A stretch of 43,256 nt of DNA from Magnetococcales bacterium (GTDB lineage: Bacteria; Pseudomonadota; Alphaproteobacteria; UBA2136): NCBI GenBank assembly GCA_002689455.1, contig NZGE01000042.1, positions 1 to 43,256 on the forward strand, given 5' to 3'. The translations under genes were made by a program, and so were the position numbers. The notes beneath the pieces were generated by a model, which made no database searches, was not told where the DNA came from, and saw nothing but the letters and a program-made list of their open reading frames with translations. This document shows, piece after piece, positions 1 to 11,000 of the stretch. Every line of letters starts with the position of its first letter. Position 1 is the stretch's first letter.

Positions 1-43
1 TTGTTTTTAATAACTGTTACTTGCTTCATAGGCACCAACATAT

Positions 44-72
44 AAAAAAAGGCAGCGAAAAGCCACCTTTTT
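44..72 (-). terminator. Rho-independent terminator of the fibre operon
   Basis: On the minus strand, AAAAAGG and CCTTTTT arms enclose an inner GC/GC pair and a GAAAA-type loop, with a T-rich run on the 3' side. It lies 15 bases past the stop of the pilin-like gene, so it probably ends the whole 12-kb transcript. The inner part of the stem has a CA/CA mismatch. Positions 1-43 show nothing I can assign. Confidence 0.6.
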
Positions 73-87
73 ATAAAATTCGATAGA

Positions 88-435
88 TTAATTCACAGAC
101 TGTTCCGGCTGAACAGTTTCTGTTGGTGCGGGCTGAATATCTGCATTGATACATTTTGAAAATTCAGCATTTGGGTTGTCCATGCATGCCCTAAAGTCCG
201 CCCCACGGTCGGTAAAGAAGGCAAAGCCTAATAAAACAACCAATAAAACAAGGGCAAGCGTCCTACTTAAAAAGAGAAATATAAGCGCCAACACCAAAAT
301 AACAAGACCCCAAGCACCTATAGATGCAAATGAAGCGCCGACCGACATAAAAATAACGGTACCGATAATTCCAACAATAACAATAACCACCATCAGTTCA
401 ATGAGGGTAAAACCCTTAGACTTTTGAATATTCAT
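88..435 (-). CDS. Pilin-like protein with class III signal and extra membrane segments
   Basis: A 115-residue protein. It opens with a short basic leader and the prepilin peptidase motif KGFTLIELMVV, with cleavage expected after Gly8 and the conserved Glu at mature position +5. A normal pilin would continue into an amphipathic helix and globular head. Here residues about 40-75 instead form one long or two closely spaced membrane segments. A short polar tail follows with Cys84, Cys95 and a Pro/Thr/Gln-rich end. A good AAGGAA ribosome site precedes the ATG. It is the last gene of the fibre operon, 103 bases after the 846-residue protein. The N-terminal signal is clear. A role in anchoring or exporting the fibres is inference. 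It could instead be an ordinary small membrane protein that borrowed a pilin leader. Confidence 0.75.
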   Translation of the reverse strand: MNIQKSKGFTLIELMVVIVIVGIIGTVIFMSVGASFASIGAWGLVILVLALIFLFLSRTLALVLLVVLLGFAFFTDRGADFRACMDNPNAEFSKCINADIQPAPTETVQPEQSVN

Positions 436-538
436 AAATATTCCTTATGAAAATGTGTGTAAAAAGAGAAAAGAGAAAGTGATACATCCTGTTAAGGTAT
501 ACACCTTCTCTTTATTGTATTCAATGTTTAATATTTAA

Positions 539-3079
539 TTATTTTGCCTGAAGCTCTTCAATGAGTCGTGCTTGTTCCGCATTTTGCGCCTTAAGCTCAT
601 CTACTTCAGCTTTCAGCTCCTGCATGGCTTTCACCATTGGCGCAATCATGCCAATGTAGTTTACAGACTTTGTACCCATTTCATCGTCGGCTGTTTTAAC
701 CAATTCTGGATAAATATTTTCAAAGTCTTGCGCAATCACACCAAGCTCGGTCACCCCTGGGCGGTCCTTCATTTCAAAGCTTACAGCCTCCACTTGCCCC
801 ATGCGTTCAAGCGCACCATCTTCAATCGGTTGAATGTTTTGTTTCAAACGTCTGTCCGATGCATCAAGCAAGTTACCTGTGTATTGAATAGAACCTGAAA
901 CATCTAGTTCAACTGAAGGAGATGTTAAACCAATCCCCACTTCACCGCCAAGAATGGCCATGGTACGAGCATCTGTCACTGTTGTACCTGAAATGTCATT
1001 GTTTAAACCAATCACATAACTATAGTTCCCTTGGGCAATCACACCTTCACCAAAGGCAAAGGAAGTAATACCATTTGCTTGAGAGCCTCTACCCATTGCA
1101 ACCGACTGCGCACCACTTGCAATCGTTTGATAGTTCGTCGCTAAACTGTAATTATTTTTGGCTTCCGTTCCCATACCCAACGCAACAGATGTTACACCAG
1201 AGGCTCTTGCACCATTACCTACAGCAAAAGCTGAGTTTTGAGTTGCCGCTGTACTGCGACCAAGTGCGATTGAAAAGAGGTTAGATGCATAAGTTCCACT
1301 ACCAATGGCTATAGCATCAGAATTTAAAGCACGTGCACCATTACCCATGGCCACTGCGCGAGCACCTGTAGCTTCTGCACCATTACCAACTGCGAACGAA
1401 TCTGCTCCAGAAGCTGTTGAAGATAATCCCATTGCAATAGCACGGTCACCCGAAGCGATAACAGCATTACCAACACCTAAACTGTATTGCCCCACACTCG
1501 CTTCATCAGCTGAACCATTGTTTTGTGTTCCTAAACGCAAGGCCGTTTTATCTTGATGGTAAAACATACCAGCATCACCAAAGCTAAGGTCCCATGTTGT
1601 GCCTGTTTTGTACACACGAACACCTTCATAGTCGATGTAATCAGTGTTATTGGTCCACAAGCCACCTGCAACACCTGTTAAACCTGAACCATCACCCACA
1701 AATGCTGTAGCTGAAACGGTGCCTGTTACGTGTAAATCAGCTGTACCTGAAACACCATCTTCTGAAACAAGGAACGTATTCAAACCACTACGAGATAAAT
1801 ACACATCTCTAAAGCTTGAACCATCACCTATACCCAATTTACCGTCTGTATAAACCATAAAGCGTGCTGTCGATTCGCCTGAAGCAAGAATTCCAATAGC
1901 TTTACCATCACCCTCACCAGTACTTAACGGTAATTCACGCAGTGTTAATGCAGACGATTTTGTTAAGTTTGGTGCCGTTACTATTAAAGCGCTGCTTGTG
2001 TCATGAACTGTGATGCTCACACCACCCGCACCTCGAATAACCATATTTTCATATACGGTATTGTTTTGATCTCTTACTGTAAAGACAACCCCACCATCTG
2101 CCATATCATTATTAAAGTCCGTTTTTTCAACTACAAAAGCATCAAGGTTTGTCCCAAAATAATCTTTATTAACATACAAACGTGCACCGTCACTTAAAGG
2201 TGCGGCGGCGGATGGTGATTCACCAAAAAACCCAACTCCGTTTTCCTTAGGTACGCTAATACCACTTGAAACACTTAGTGATCCTGAAACATTTAAAGCA
2301 CCGTCTAGCGCTGTGATAAGCCTATTCCCATCCACATCGAAATGAATTTGACCTGTGCCTGCATCTACAATTGAAACGCTTGTGTCGCCTGCGGCAATGC
2401 TGTCGGATGAGCCGCCACCACCCATAGATGTCCAAGAAGTCGCATCACAATACATCACACCACCAGCTGCCGTGTAACGAATAGCACCTTCTGTGGAAGC
2501 ATTACAAGCTTCACCACCGTTTGAAATCATCAACGTTCCTGAAACGTCTAAAGCGGTTACAGGTTGTTTTGTTATAACACCCACTTTTCCGCTTTTATCA
2601 AGGTTTAATGCATTCACCCAGTCTGTTCCACCCCAGTATTGTAAACTAAATAAACCTGGATACAATGCATCACTGTGACCTCGAGCTGCCACCATCCAAG
2701 CACGGTTATCACCTGTTGGGTTACCACTGCCATAACCCTCTGAAGTATTTGCACGTAAAGTTCTAAATACAATATTACCAGCATATGACGTGCCTGGATT
2801 ATCATATTGACCCAATTGTAGTGTACCACTCACATCTAAAAAGCTTATATTTGGCTTGTTCCCATTAAGGTTTACACCCATACGACCATCTTTTTGAATA
2901 ATAACTTTTTCACTGCCGTCTACTTTTAAGGACATGGAGTCATCATCATTGTTTTTTGTCATAGATACTTGTGCTAAAGCAACTTGTGCCATAAGCATCA
3001 TAGCCATGGCGGTGAATGCCAGTTCATAACTTTTTTTCAAAAATGTAGATGTTCGGGTGGTTGCTTTAATGTTTGTCAT
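539..3079 (-). CDS. Secreted fibre protein with YadA-like head repeats and C-terminal S74 chaperone
   Basis: An 846-residue protein. The signal peptide probably cleaves after ALA36. Several DVSG/VTG modules follow, including the shared VSATAFVGDGSGLTG unit, and one CX18C module near residue 200. A long run of YadA-like head repeats of the type SxAxGxxAxAxG occupies roughly residues 520-700. The C-terminal 106 residues, beginning at Ser741 in SDRRLK, match the peptidase S74 intramolecular chaperone: Ser741/Lys746 dyad, LGVIAQDFENIYPE motif and a final coiled coil. In known S74 proteins this domain trimerises, folds the fibre and cuts itself off before the Ser. The ATG directly abuts the TAG of the upstream 1635-residue gene, so the two are probably translationally coupled. 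A secreted trimeric surface fibre is the likeliest reading; the ligand is unknown. No outer-membrane anchor barrel is visible. Confidence 0.85.
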   Translation of the reverse strand: MTNIKATTRTSTFLKKSYELAFTAMAMMLMAQVALAQVSMTKNNDDDSMSLKVDGSEKVIIQKDGRMGVNLNGNKPNISFLDVSGTLQLGQYDNPGTSYAGNIVFRTLRANTSEGYGSGNPTGDNRAWMVAARGHSDALYPGLFSLQYWGGTDWVNALNLDKSGKVGVITKQPVTALDVSGTLMISNGGEACNASTEGAIRYTAAGGVMYCDATSWTSMGGGGSSDSIAAGDTSVSIVDAGTGQIHFDVDGNRLITALDGALNVSGSLSVSSGISVPKENGVGFFGESPSAAAPLSDGARLYVNKDYFGTNLDAFVVEKTDFNNDMADGGVVFTVRDQNNTVYENMVIRGAGGVSITVHDTSSALIVTAPNLTKSSALTLRELPLSTGEGDGKAIGILASGESTARFMVYTDGKLGIGDGSSFRDVYLSRSGLNTFLVSEDGVSGTADLHVTGTVSATAFVGDGSGLTGVAGGLWTNNTDYIDYEGVRVYKTGTTWDLSFGDAGMFYHQDKTALRLGTQNNGSADEASVGQYSLGVGNAVIASGDRAIAMGLSSTASGADSFAVGNGAEATGARAVAMGNGARALNSDAIAIGSGTYASNLFSIALGRSTAATQNSAFAVGNGARASGVTSVALGMGTEAKNNYSLATNYQTIASGAQSVAMGRGSQANGITSFAFGEGVIAQGNYSYVIGLNNDISGTTVTDARTMAILGGEVGIGLTSPSVELDVSGSIQYTGNLLDASDRRLKQNIQPIEDGALERMGQVEAVSFEMKDRPGVTELGVIAQDFENIYPELVKTADDEMGTKSVNYIGMIAPMVKAMQELKAEVDELKAQNAEQARLIEELQAK

Positions 3080-6000
3080 CTATTTTTTCTCCATCAATGC
3101 ATCAATGAGTTGTTGTTGTTTTTCAATGATCGACTGTTGTTGATCCACTTTAGCATTCAGCTCTTTCACAGCTTCAATCAATGGTGAAACAAGGGCTGAA
3201 TAATTCACAGACATGTGACCTTCTTCACCATTCACCACTTGTGGATACACTTCTTTTACTTCCTGCGCTACAAGACCAATTTGAGGCGCTTGGGTTAAAC
3301 CTGTTTCAGGTTTGAAGTTATAACTTACACCTTTTAAGTTTAGCACGTTTTCAAGCGCACTTTCCAATGGATTGATGTTTTCCTTCAAGGATCTATCGGA
3401 ACTTGCAACAAATTCTGTTGCCTTCACGGTACCTGAAACTTCCAGTTCTGAGCTTGGTGAAACAGTACCAATACCAATATATCCGTCAGATGATATGCGT
3501 AGACGCTCTTGTAAATTACCACTATTTGTACCTGTATTTACAACAATAGCAGTTGGTAATACACCAGAACTGACCGTCCCATCAATAACAGCGTGAACTG
3601 TGGCTCCCATTTCCGTTTCTGCACCAAGAGATGTTGTGGTATGGCCAGCAAATCCTATACCCGGTAAATAGCTTCCTTCTAACATAGGAATAGGTGTTGT
3701 ATCAAAAACAGAATCCCTATTACCAATCATAACAACACCCAACATTCTTTTTAAGTCAGCTGTATTGTTATATCCAGCCACAGCCAAATGTAACACCCCT
3801 TCTTCTGTAGAAGGATCTGCTGTTCCAATATTCATTCGACCCGCATATGTTCCGCCAGTACTATGATTCACAATATAATTGTTTAAACCTCCACGCGCAT
3901 AAAACTTGTCATAGGTGGTGTTATACGCTAAAGGTGCTCCATCCATAACACCTGAATTATTAAATTGAAGTCGACCATCATTTCCCGCTGGCATTGCAAG
4001 TACATTTGTAAGGCTTGAACCATCCCCCACAAACGCTGTGGCTGAAACCGTGCCTAAAACTTCTAGCTCGGCGCTTGGTGAAACAATACCAATACCAACA
4101 CCACCAGTTGCACCCATAATGGCAAGGGTGTTTGTGTCTGTTATTTCTGTACCAGAAGCATCTGCACCTACGGATAGCATCATAGAATCATCACCTGAAA
4201 CCGTACCACCATAACCAAATACTGAAGAACGGCTACCTGATGTTTCAACACCATGACCAACTGCAATATTACGGAACCCTGTATTTGCCTTAGCGCCATA
4301 ACCCAATGCAAACACCTGCTCACCACTTTCAGCAATTGCCCCAGGACCAACAGCAAAAGCCGCATAATAACCTGTGCCACCCAAAGCTTTAGCGCCTGGA
4401 CCAAACGCTGTGTTACCAGGGCTGTTTGTTGCTTCAGCATTTACACCAATAGCCATTTTCCAACTATTACTTGAATTGGTCTTCGCTCCAAAACCTAAGG
4501 CTAAGTCACCGCTTCCTGCCGCAACCGTATTACCACTTCCACTTGGGGCACCCCAAGCAAAAGATGTTCCACCTGAAGCAGCTGCCCTCCCAAAAGCGGT
4601 TGAAAAATTACCTATATTCGCTTCATCCCAGTCACCGTAATTTACACGACCTGCACGAAAAGCACCTTTCTCTTCATCGAAGAAAGCAACTCTATCATCA
4701 TTATTCAAGTCAATTGTTGTGCCACTTACATAAACGCGGAAGCCATCACGCACAATGTAATCGCCTGCGTCTGTCCACAAACCTCCCACACCTGTTAATC
4801 CTGAACCGTCACCTACGAAAGCAGTTGCTGTTACAGTTCCTGAAACATCAAGTTTAGTTGAAGGTGTTTCAGTACCCATACCAATACGACCGTTGCTACC
4901 ATCAATCATCATATTCACACGTGACCAGTCACGTACAATCGTTTCGAAGAAAATATCTTCAGCGTAGTTGTTATTTGTCCGTTTCGTACCAAGGCGTAAG
5001 CTGTTTGCATCGGCATATACATTGGAATTGTCACCGTCCCCGCCGACACGTACAACACCTGCTTTGTAGCCGTTAGATGCAAGCAAACTACCTAGTAACA
5101 GGTCATTCGATTCGTCGCTCACAAAAATACCTCGGGATGAATTCTCTCTAAATTTAAAGCCAGGAACTTGATCTACGTTATACTCCATAACACGCGCACC
5201 ATCGACGTCAAACGCTAGAATAGCTGTATTACTATTATCATCAATAATTGAAATACTGGTGTCATTCAAAATAATACTTGAAGCGTCTGCCAAACCTGTA
5301 AGCTGTGAACCATCCCCAACAAACGCTGTGGCTGAAACGGTGCCGGAAACGTCAAGTTCGGCGTTTGGGCTCACCAATCCAATGCCAACACCACCACTTG
5401 CACCCATAATGGCAAGAGTGTCAGTGTCGGTTATTGTAGAGCCTGATGCCTCGTAACCAACACCAATACCCATCGAATTTCGACCAGTAACGTTCATTCC
5501 GTATCCAAATGCAGATACATAGTCACCAGATAAATTATTGTAGCTACCTACAGCAAATGATCGGTCAGCTTGAATGTTTCCTGAAGCTAAGCCGCCTGCG
5601 CTTGATACTGTATTGTCCCAGCCATAAGCCATTGACTTTGAACCTGTTACGTTATTTCCGTCACCAATTGTAATGTTGTGTCCGTAACTCGTTGTTCCTC
5701 CTGTAATAGTGTTGCGTGAACCGATTGCTACAGACTGTGAATTAGCGTTATTTCCAGTTCCCAGTGAAACCGAACGATCACCTGCAGATCCGCCATACCC
5801 GAAAACCATCGAATAACTGCCTGTTGCATTTGTATTGTGACCACCTGCAAACGAGCTTGAACCACTTGCTACTGTACCACTACCAAATGCAAAGGAGTTT
5901 CCACCTGAAGCAGATGCATTGTTACCTGAGCTTAAAGCAAAATCTCCTGAGGCCTTACTGCGCCCAAATGCAGCACTTGCATAACCAAGAGAGCTTTCAT

Positions 6001-7987
6001 CCCAAGTGTCGTACGTATGAACAATGCCGGCACGGAAAGCTGCCTTTTCTTCATGCCAGAATGCAGTGACGTCATTGCCACTAAAGTCAATAGTTGTTCC
6101 ACTTACATAAACGCGGAAGCCATCACGCACAATGTAATCGCCTGCGTCTGTCCAAAGTCCAGCAATGCCTGTTAACCCAGAACCATCACCCACAAACGCT
6201 GTGGCTGAAACGGTGCCTGAAACTTCTAAGCTTTCGGTTGCCGACGTTGTGTTGATTCCAATGATTGACTGACCTGTTGTATAAAGGTTAGAGCCGTAAA
6301 TAGCGTCACCAATGTTCAGTTGGTTCGAACCGGCCAAGTCCATCAATTGCGTACCATAACCAATGGCAATGTTATACTCGCCAGCGCTTTGCGCACTGGC
6401 AGCATTTTGCCCAATCGCAATACTGTAGTTACCAATATTATCACCTGCATTTCGACCAATGGCTACAGCACCACTACCAACACTAGAACCTGCACCTTCA
6501 CCAATCACAACGCTACTACCGCCTGCGTTTGTACCACTGCCGCGACCAATTGCAACAACATGTGTACCTGTGCTTGTACCTGCGTTATGACCAATGGCCA
6601 CACTGTCAAAACCTAAACTTGTACCAGCGCCACCACCAATGGCAACTGAACGGTCATTACCGTTTAACAAGGCGTTGTGTCCAATAGCCACACTTGAGTT
6701 ACGTGTAACCGAATTACCCATGGCATTGCGACCAATGGCTAGGTTTGCATTGCTTGTGCCATCATCCGCCGCACCTGCACCGCTACCAATGAAGATGCTT
6801 GAACCATCGTCCGCCGCATCGGTTAGGTCACCCAAAGCCAATGTTACAGAAGACGCTGTTACACCTGTAAGCTGGGAACCATCCCCCACAAACGCAGTTG
6901 CTGAAACCGTGCCTGAAACGTCTAATTCTGCATTAGCGGAAACCTGATTCACCGCCATCTGACCACCAATTACAGCTAGCGTATTGGTATCTGTTACATT
7001 CGTGCCGGTCACATCGCTTAAGCCTATCACCATAGAATTTAAACCTGAAACGGTTGCGTTTTGACCAATTGCAACTGAACGTGTCGCGTTTGCATTACTG
7101 TTTGGTGTTAACGCAACTGCATATGAAGCCGTTGAATTTGCATAACGTCCTAGCGCAACACCTCCATAACCTGTAGCGTTACTTAAAGGACCTAATGCAA
7201 CTGTAGCACCATTTCGAGCTTCAGCTCGGTGACCAATAGCAATTGCCTGAGTACCTGTTGCATATGCACCGCGCATGGCTGCCAATGAATAGTCCCCTGT
7301 TGCCCATGCACGCTGTAAAGCCATTGAATGTGCGCCCGAGGCACGTGTGTTAATAGAACCTGTATTCGAATCGGTTGGGATACCAGAATTCACATCACCA
7401 AAGTTCCCCAACGCAAATGAAAATGAACCATCTGAACGCGAACCTGAACCCAATGCTACGTTTGACGTTTGCGTTGCACGGGCGTATGTACCAAAGGCAA
7501 ATGTTCCATTGGCAGTTGCTTGTGTATCTCTCCCCATTGCAAAACTGTAATCACCAATCTGTCCATCATCAAAATTACCATACGGGTCTTGACCGATGCG
7601 CAGTGCAGATTTAGATTGATCGTATATAAAACCTCTAAAATTGCTTGGGACATCAATTGTTGTACCCGTTTTATAAATTCGAAAATCGTCATAGTGTATA
7701 TAATCGCCTGCGTCGGTCCAAATACTGGCCATACCTGTTAACCCTGAACCATCCCCTACAAACGCTGTGGCTGAAACCGTGCCTGAAACTTCTAAAGCTG
7801 CTGTACCGTTTACGAATAGGCCCGCATCACAAATAATATCTGTGCCGTCTGTGTAACAAAGTTCATTGTTGTTTAATGTGCCCACTGTACCAATATTCGC
7901 CCAGTTTTGAGCAAACACAGGGGATGCAAATAGAATTACACTTGGTAATATCAATAGCTTTTTAAGCATCTTATTAAGTTTAAACAA
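3080..7987 (-). CDS. Giant secreted fibre protein with multiple head modules and C-terminal S74 chaperone
   Basis: A 1635-residue protein, the largest in the window. TTG is chosen as start because AAGGG lies 7 bases upstream; the ATG at 7969 has a weaker site. The signal peptide probably ends at VFA26. The body repeats a fixed cassette: a VSGTVSATAFVGDGSGLTG unit, a cap with WTDAGDYI and GFRVY, YadA-like head repeats, then a TLAIMGATGGVGIG segment leading into the next unit. I count seven GDGS or derived units. The last 106 residues start at Ser1530 (SDRSLK) and form an S74 chaperone with the Ser/Lys dyad, IGLVAQEVKEVYP and a Gln-rich coiled coil. It lies 51 bases after the upstream fibre gene and abuts the next one. 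A self-processing trimeric fibre is inferred from the S74 and YadA families. It has no membrane anchor of the YadA type. Confidence 0.85.
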   Translation of the reverse strand: MFKLNKMLKKLLILPSVILFASPVFAQNWANIGTVGTLNNNELCYTDGTDIICDAGLFVNGTAALEVSGTVSATAFVGDGSGLTGMASIWTDAGDYIHYDDFRIYKTGTTIDVPSNFRGFIYDQSKSALRIGQDPYGNFDDGQIGDYSFAMGRDTQATANGTFAFGTYARATQTSNVALGSGSRSDGSFSFALGNFGDVNSGIPTDSNTGSINTRASGAHSMALQRAWATGDYSLAAMRGAYATGTQAIAIGHRAEARNGATVALGPLSNATGYGGVALGRYANSTASYAVALTPNSNANATRSVAIGQNATVSGLNSMVIGLSDVTGTNVTDTNTLAVIGGQMAVNQVSANAELDVSGTVSATAFVGDGSQLTGVTASSVTLALGDLTDAADDGSSIFIGSGAGAADDGTSNANLAIGRNAMGNSVTRNSSVAIGHNALLNGNDRSVAIGGGAGTSLGFDSVAIGHNAGTSTGTHVVAIGRGSGTNAGGSSVVIGEGAGSSVGSGAVAIGRNAGDNIGNYSIAIGQNAASAQSAGEYNIAIGYGTQLMDLAGSNQLNIGDAIYGSNLYTTGQSIIGINTTSATESLEVSGTVSATAFVGDGSGLTGIAGLWTDAGDYIVRDGFRVYVSGTTIDFSGNDVTAFWHEEKAAFRAGIVHTYDTWDESSLGYASAAFGRSKASGDFALSSGNNASASGGNSFAFGSGTVASGSSSFAGGHNTNATGSYSMVFGYGGSAGDRSVSLGTGNNANSQSVAIGSRNTITGGTTSYGHNITIGDGNNVTGSKSMAYGWDNTVSSAGGLASGNIQADRSFAVGSYNNLSGDYVSAFGYGMNVTGRNSMGIGVGYEASGSTITDTDTLAIMGASGGVGIGLVSPNAELDVSGTVSATAFVGDGSQLTGLADASSIILNDTSISIIDDNSNTAILAFDVDGARVMEYNVDQVPGFKFRENSSRGIFVSDESNDLLLGSLLASNGYKAGVVRVGGDGDNSNVYADANSLRLGTKRTNNNYAEDIFFETIVRDWSRVNMMIDGSNGRIGMGTETPSTKLDVSGTVTATAFVGDGSGLTGVGGLWTDAGDYIVRDGFRVYVSGTTIDLNNDDRVAFFDEEKGAFRAGRVNYGDWDEANIGNFSTAFGRAAASGGTSFAWGAPSGSGNTVAAGSGDLALGFGAKTNSSNSWKMAIGVNAEATNSPGNTAFGPGAKALGGTGYYAAFAVGPGAIAESGEQVFALGYGAKANTGFRNIAVGHGVETSGSRSSVFGYGGTVSGDDSMMLSVGADASGTEITDTNTLAIMGATGGVGIGIVSPSAELEVLGTVSATAFVGDGSSLTNVLAMPAGNDGRLQFNNSGVMDGAPLAYNTTYDKFYARGGLNNYIVNHSTGGTYAGRMNIGTADPSTEEGVLHLAVAGYNNTADLKRMLGVVMIGNRDSVFDTTPIPMLEGSYLPGIGFAGHTTTSLGAETEMGATVHAVIDGTVSSGVLPTAIVVNTGTNSGNLQERLRISSDGYIGIGTVSPSSELEVSGTVKATEFVASSDRSLKENINPLESALENVLNLKGVSYNFKPETGLTQAPQIGLVAQEVKEVYPQVVNGEEGHMSVNYSALVSPLIEAVKELNAKVDQQQSIIEKQQQLIDALMEKK
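4722..4777. repeat. 56-bp direct repeat, copy 1, in the 1635-residue fibre gene
   Basis: This stretch is identical to 6099-6154 and encodes the cap segment with WTDAGDYIVRDGFRVY. The two copies lie 1377 bases apart in the same frame, so recombination between them would delete 459 codons without shifting the frame. Confidence 0.85.
6099..6154. repeat. 56-bp direct repeat, copy 2, in the 1635-residue fibre gene
   Basis: This is the second copy of the repeat at 4722-4777, identical over 56 bases. It is the longest exact repeat I noticed among many shorter near-identical GDGSGLTG-encoding units in the fibre genes. Confidence 0.85.
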
Positions 7988-8038
7988 TGTTTTACCCTTA
8001 ATTATTAAACGTTACACACACAAATTTATTTCATCAAT

Positions 8039-11000
8039 TTACGGTCGGCAGTATTGTAAACGACCTATCGCTGGGTTAAAGCGGATTGTACCTTTTGCCG
8101 CAGCATCACAGGTTTCAGAACCTGTACCAGAAAGTTTAAACGTACCCGAAACCTCCGCAGCACCTGTTTGCACAGTCATCATGCGGCTTCCATCCACATC
8201 TAAGTGAATTTCACCTACACCACTGTCAACAACCGACACGCTGGTATCATTTTGAGAGATTGATGCCGTATCAATGCTCAAGTTTGTTAAACCAGAACCG
8301 TCACCTACAAATGCTGTAGCAGAAACCGTTCCTGAAACTTCCAGTGATTCTGTTGGCACTTCAACATTAATACCTATTTTCGCAATAGCTGACTGGCTAA
8401 TATCCGCACCGTAAATAGCATTACCAATGTTTAACTGATTAGAACCTGTTGGAACCTGTGCTTTTGTTCCACTACCAATCATAATATTGTTACTACCTGT
8501 TGTGATATTTGAACCAGAACTACTACCCATAGCAACGTTTTGACTACCTGTGGTGTTATTTGTCAAACTACGTTGACCCATTGCTGTATTTGAAGCGCCA
8601 CCTAGATTATTATACAATGCATAGTAACCAAACGCAGAGTTATATGAACCTGTTGATTTAGATAAAGAATCTGAACCAAACGCACTGTTTTGACTGCCGT
8701 TGTTATTATTTCTTAATGAATGTTTACCAGTTGCAGTGTTACCAAAACCGCTTACATTGTTTTCCATAGATAAATAACCAATAGCTGTGTTTTCACTACC
8801 ATTGGATGAACCATCAACTGAACCTAAAGCATTTAAGCCAATACCAATGTTGCGGTTATTACTTCCATCGTCATTTACACCTGCACCTTGTCCAATGAAT
8901 AGCGAAGAGTATGTATCATCTACACGGTGAATAACACCTACAACATTCGTTAGAGAAACCGAACCAGCTGTTACACCTGTTAACTGTGAACCGTCACCAA
9001 TAAACGCATTCGCCTGAATGTTGCCTGTTGCTGTAACATCTGTTACGTCTATGCGACCTGCAACATCTAAGTCACCTGTGCTGAAGATGCTAGCAGCTGA
9101 CACTTCATTACCTGTAATGTTGTTAAACACCACATCATCGGTTGTGGCAACACCTTGGTCCATTGCACCTACGTAACCAAACTGTGTTGCACTGATGGTT
9201 GTGCCATCGATGTTTTGCAATTGAGTCAGCTCTGCAACGTCCAACGCTGTGTTTGAAATGTTATCCACACCTGTCGGTATATTCGTTAATCCGTACCAAT
9301 CAGCACTTGAAGCCGTTACACCTGTTAACTGAGAACCGTCACCCACAAAGGATGTTGCAGAAATTTGGCCAGAAGCTTCCATGCCACCGCCTGCGAAAAT
9401 AACACCGTCAATGGTTTGCGTACCACTTACGTTAAGCGCACCTAGAACCGTTAACGTTCCACCAAATACACCGTCACCTGTTACACTTACGTCACCCGTT
9501 ACACTAACATCGGCAAATGTTACACCGTCGGTTGTTGCCACACCTTGATCCATTGCACCTAAGTACCCAAACTGCGTTGCACTGATGGTTGTACCATCGA
9601 TATTCTGTAGTTGAGTAAGCTCTGCTGTATCTAGCGCTGTGTTACTAATATTATCCACACCTGTTGGGATATCACTTAAACCATACCAAGACAGCGCACC
9701 TGCTGTAATACCAGCCCATGATGTTCCATCACAAACCTCCAAGCTGCCGCTGAAATAGCGTAAACCACCTTCTGTTGAAGCGTCACAAGTTTCGCCACCG
9801 TTGGAAATGATAATAGAGCCTGAAACATCCAAAGCCGCATTCGGCGAAACTGTGCCGATACCGACACCACCTGTTGCACCCATGATGGCCATGGTATTTG
9901 CATCAGTTAAATTACTACCAACGTTACCATTACCAACAGAAAGAACCATAGAGTCAGTACCCGTCACACGTCCGTTGCGACCAAATGCGTACGAATGACT
10001 GCCAGATGCAACGCTTGCATTACCAATTGCGACTGCATTCACGCCTGACGCCCTTGATCTTGCAAAAGCCACAGCACCTTGAGCACTAGCCTCCGTTTTA
10101 TCACCTGGAGCTGAACCGTTAATACCACCGCCGTTTGATCCAGAGCCAATTGCGACAGAGTAAGGTTGACTTGCCTCTGCAAGGCTACCCAACGCTACTG
10201 ATCCATCGCCATCTGCTCGTGCATATTGCCCACCTAGCGCAACTGAGCTAGCACCACTTGCACGTACATAATCACCCCAACCAAAACTGTATAAGCCAAC
10301 ATTTGAATCATCCCAGTCATTAAACTCATTTTGACCACCACGCATAGCTTTTTTATCTGGGTCGTAATAGGCCAGCTTGTTTGTGTGGTTGACATTAATA
10401 GAAGTACCCGGGTCGTATACCCTGAAACCGTTTACTCCACCTCTTGAAATATAATTGCCCGCATCTGTCCACAAACCGTTGTCTGCAATATTCACACAAG
10501 AAAAACTGGTGCCGTCATAACGCAGCACTTCACCTGCGCCACACACAGCGTTGCCTTTGTTGACAAAACCTGAACCATTGTACACCACAAGGTCGTGGTT
10601 GGCTGGCGTTGTAATAGAGACATCTGAAAGGTCATTGAACGCAAGGCCGTCCGCTGCGGAACCGGCATCGGCCACACAAGATAAACTTGTACCGTCAGAT
10701 GTTAAAATATGGTCGGCCGCACAAGTTGGAATTGGGTTTTCGTTACGTGCAAAAGCTTGCACATTCGGGTCTGTTTCATCTTGGTTAACCCAAGTACCAC
10801 CTACAAACGCCAACACTTGGTTGTTGGTAGGCGCTGTTAAAGAAACATCAGAAAGAGTGCCTAAAGCGAAAGGATCGGCTGCACCACCAGCATCGGCCAC
10901 ACACTCAAGTGTTGTACCGTTATAGGTTAAGTTGTAACCTGCATCACACTGCCCACCTGTTAAGTTCGCAATTGGGTTTACAATTTTAGCCCAATCACTC

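Noticed and set aside
4374-6947. Long plus-strand open frames opposite the fibre genes (for example 4471-4857, 6320-6947)
   Set aside because: They are antisense shadows of repetitive coding sequence, with biased composition and no ribosome sites or recognisable domains.
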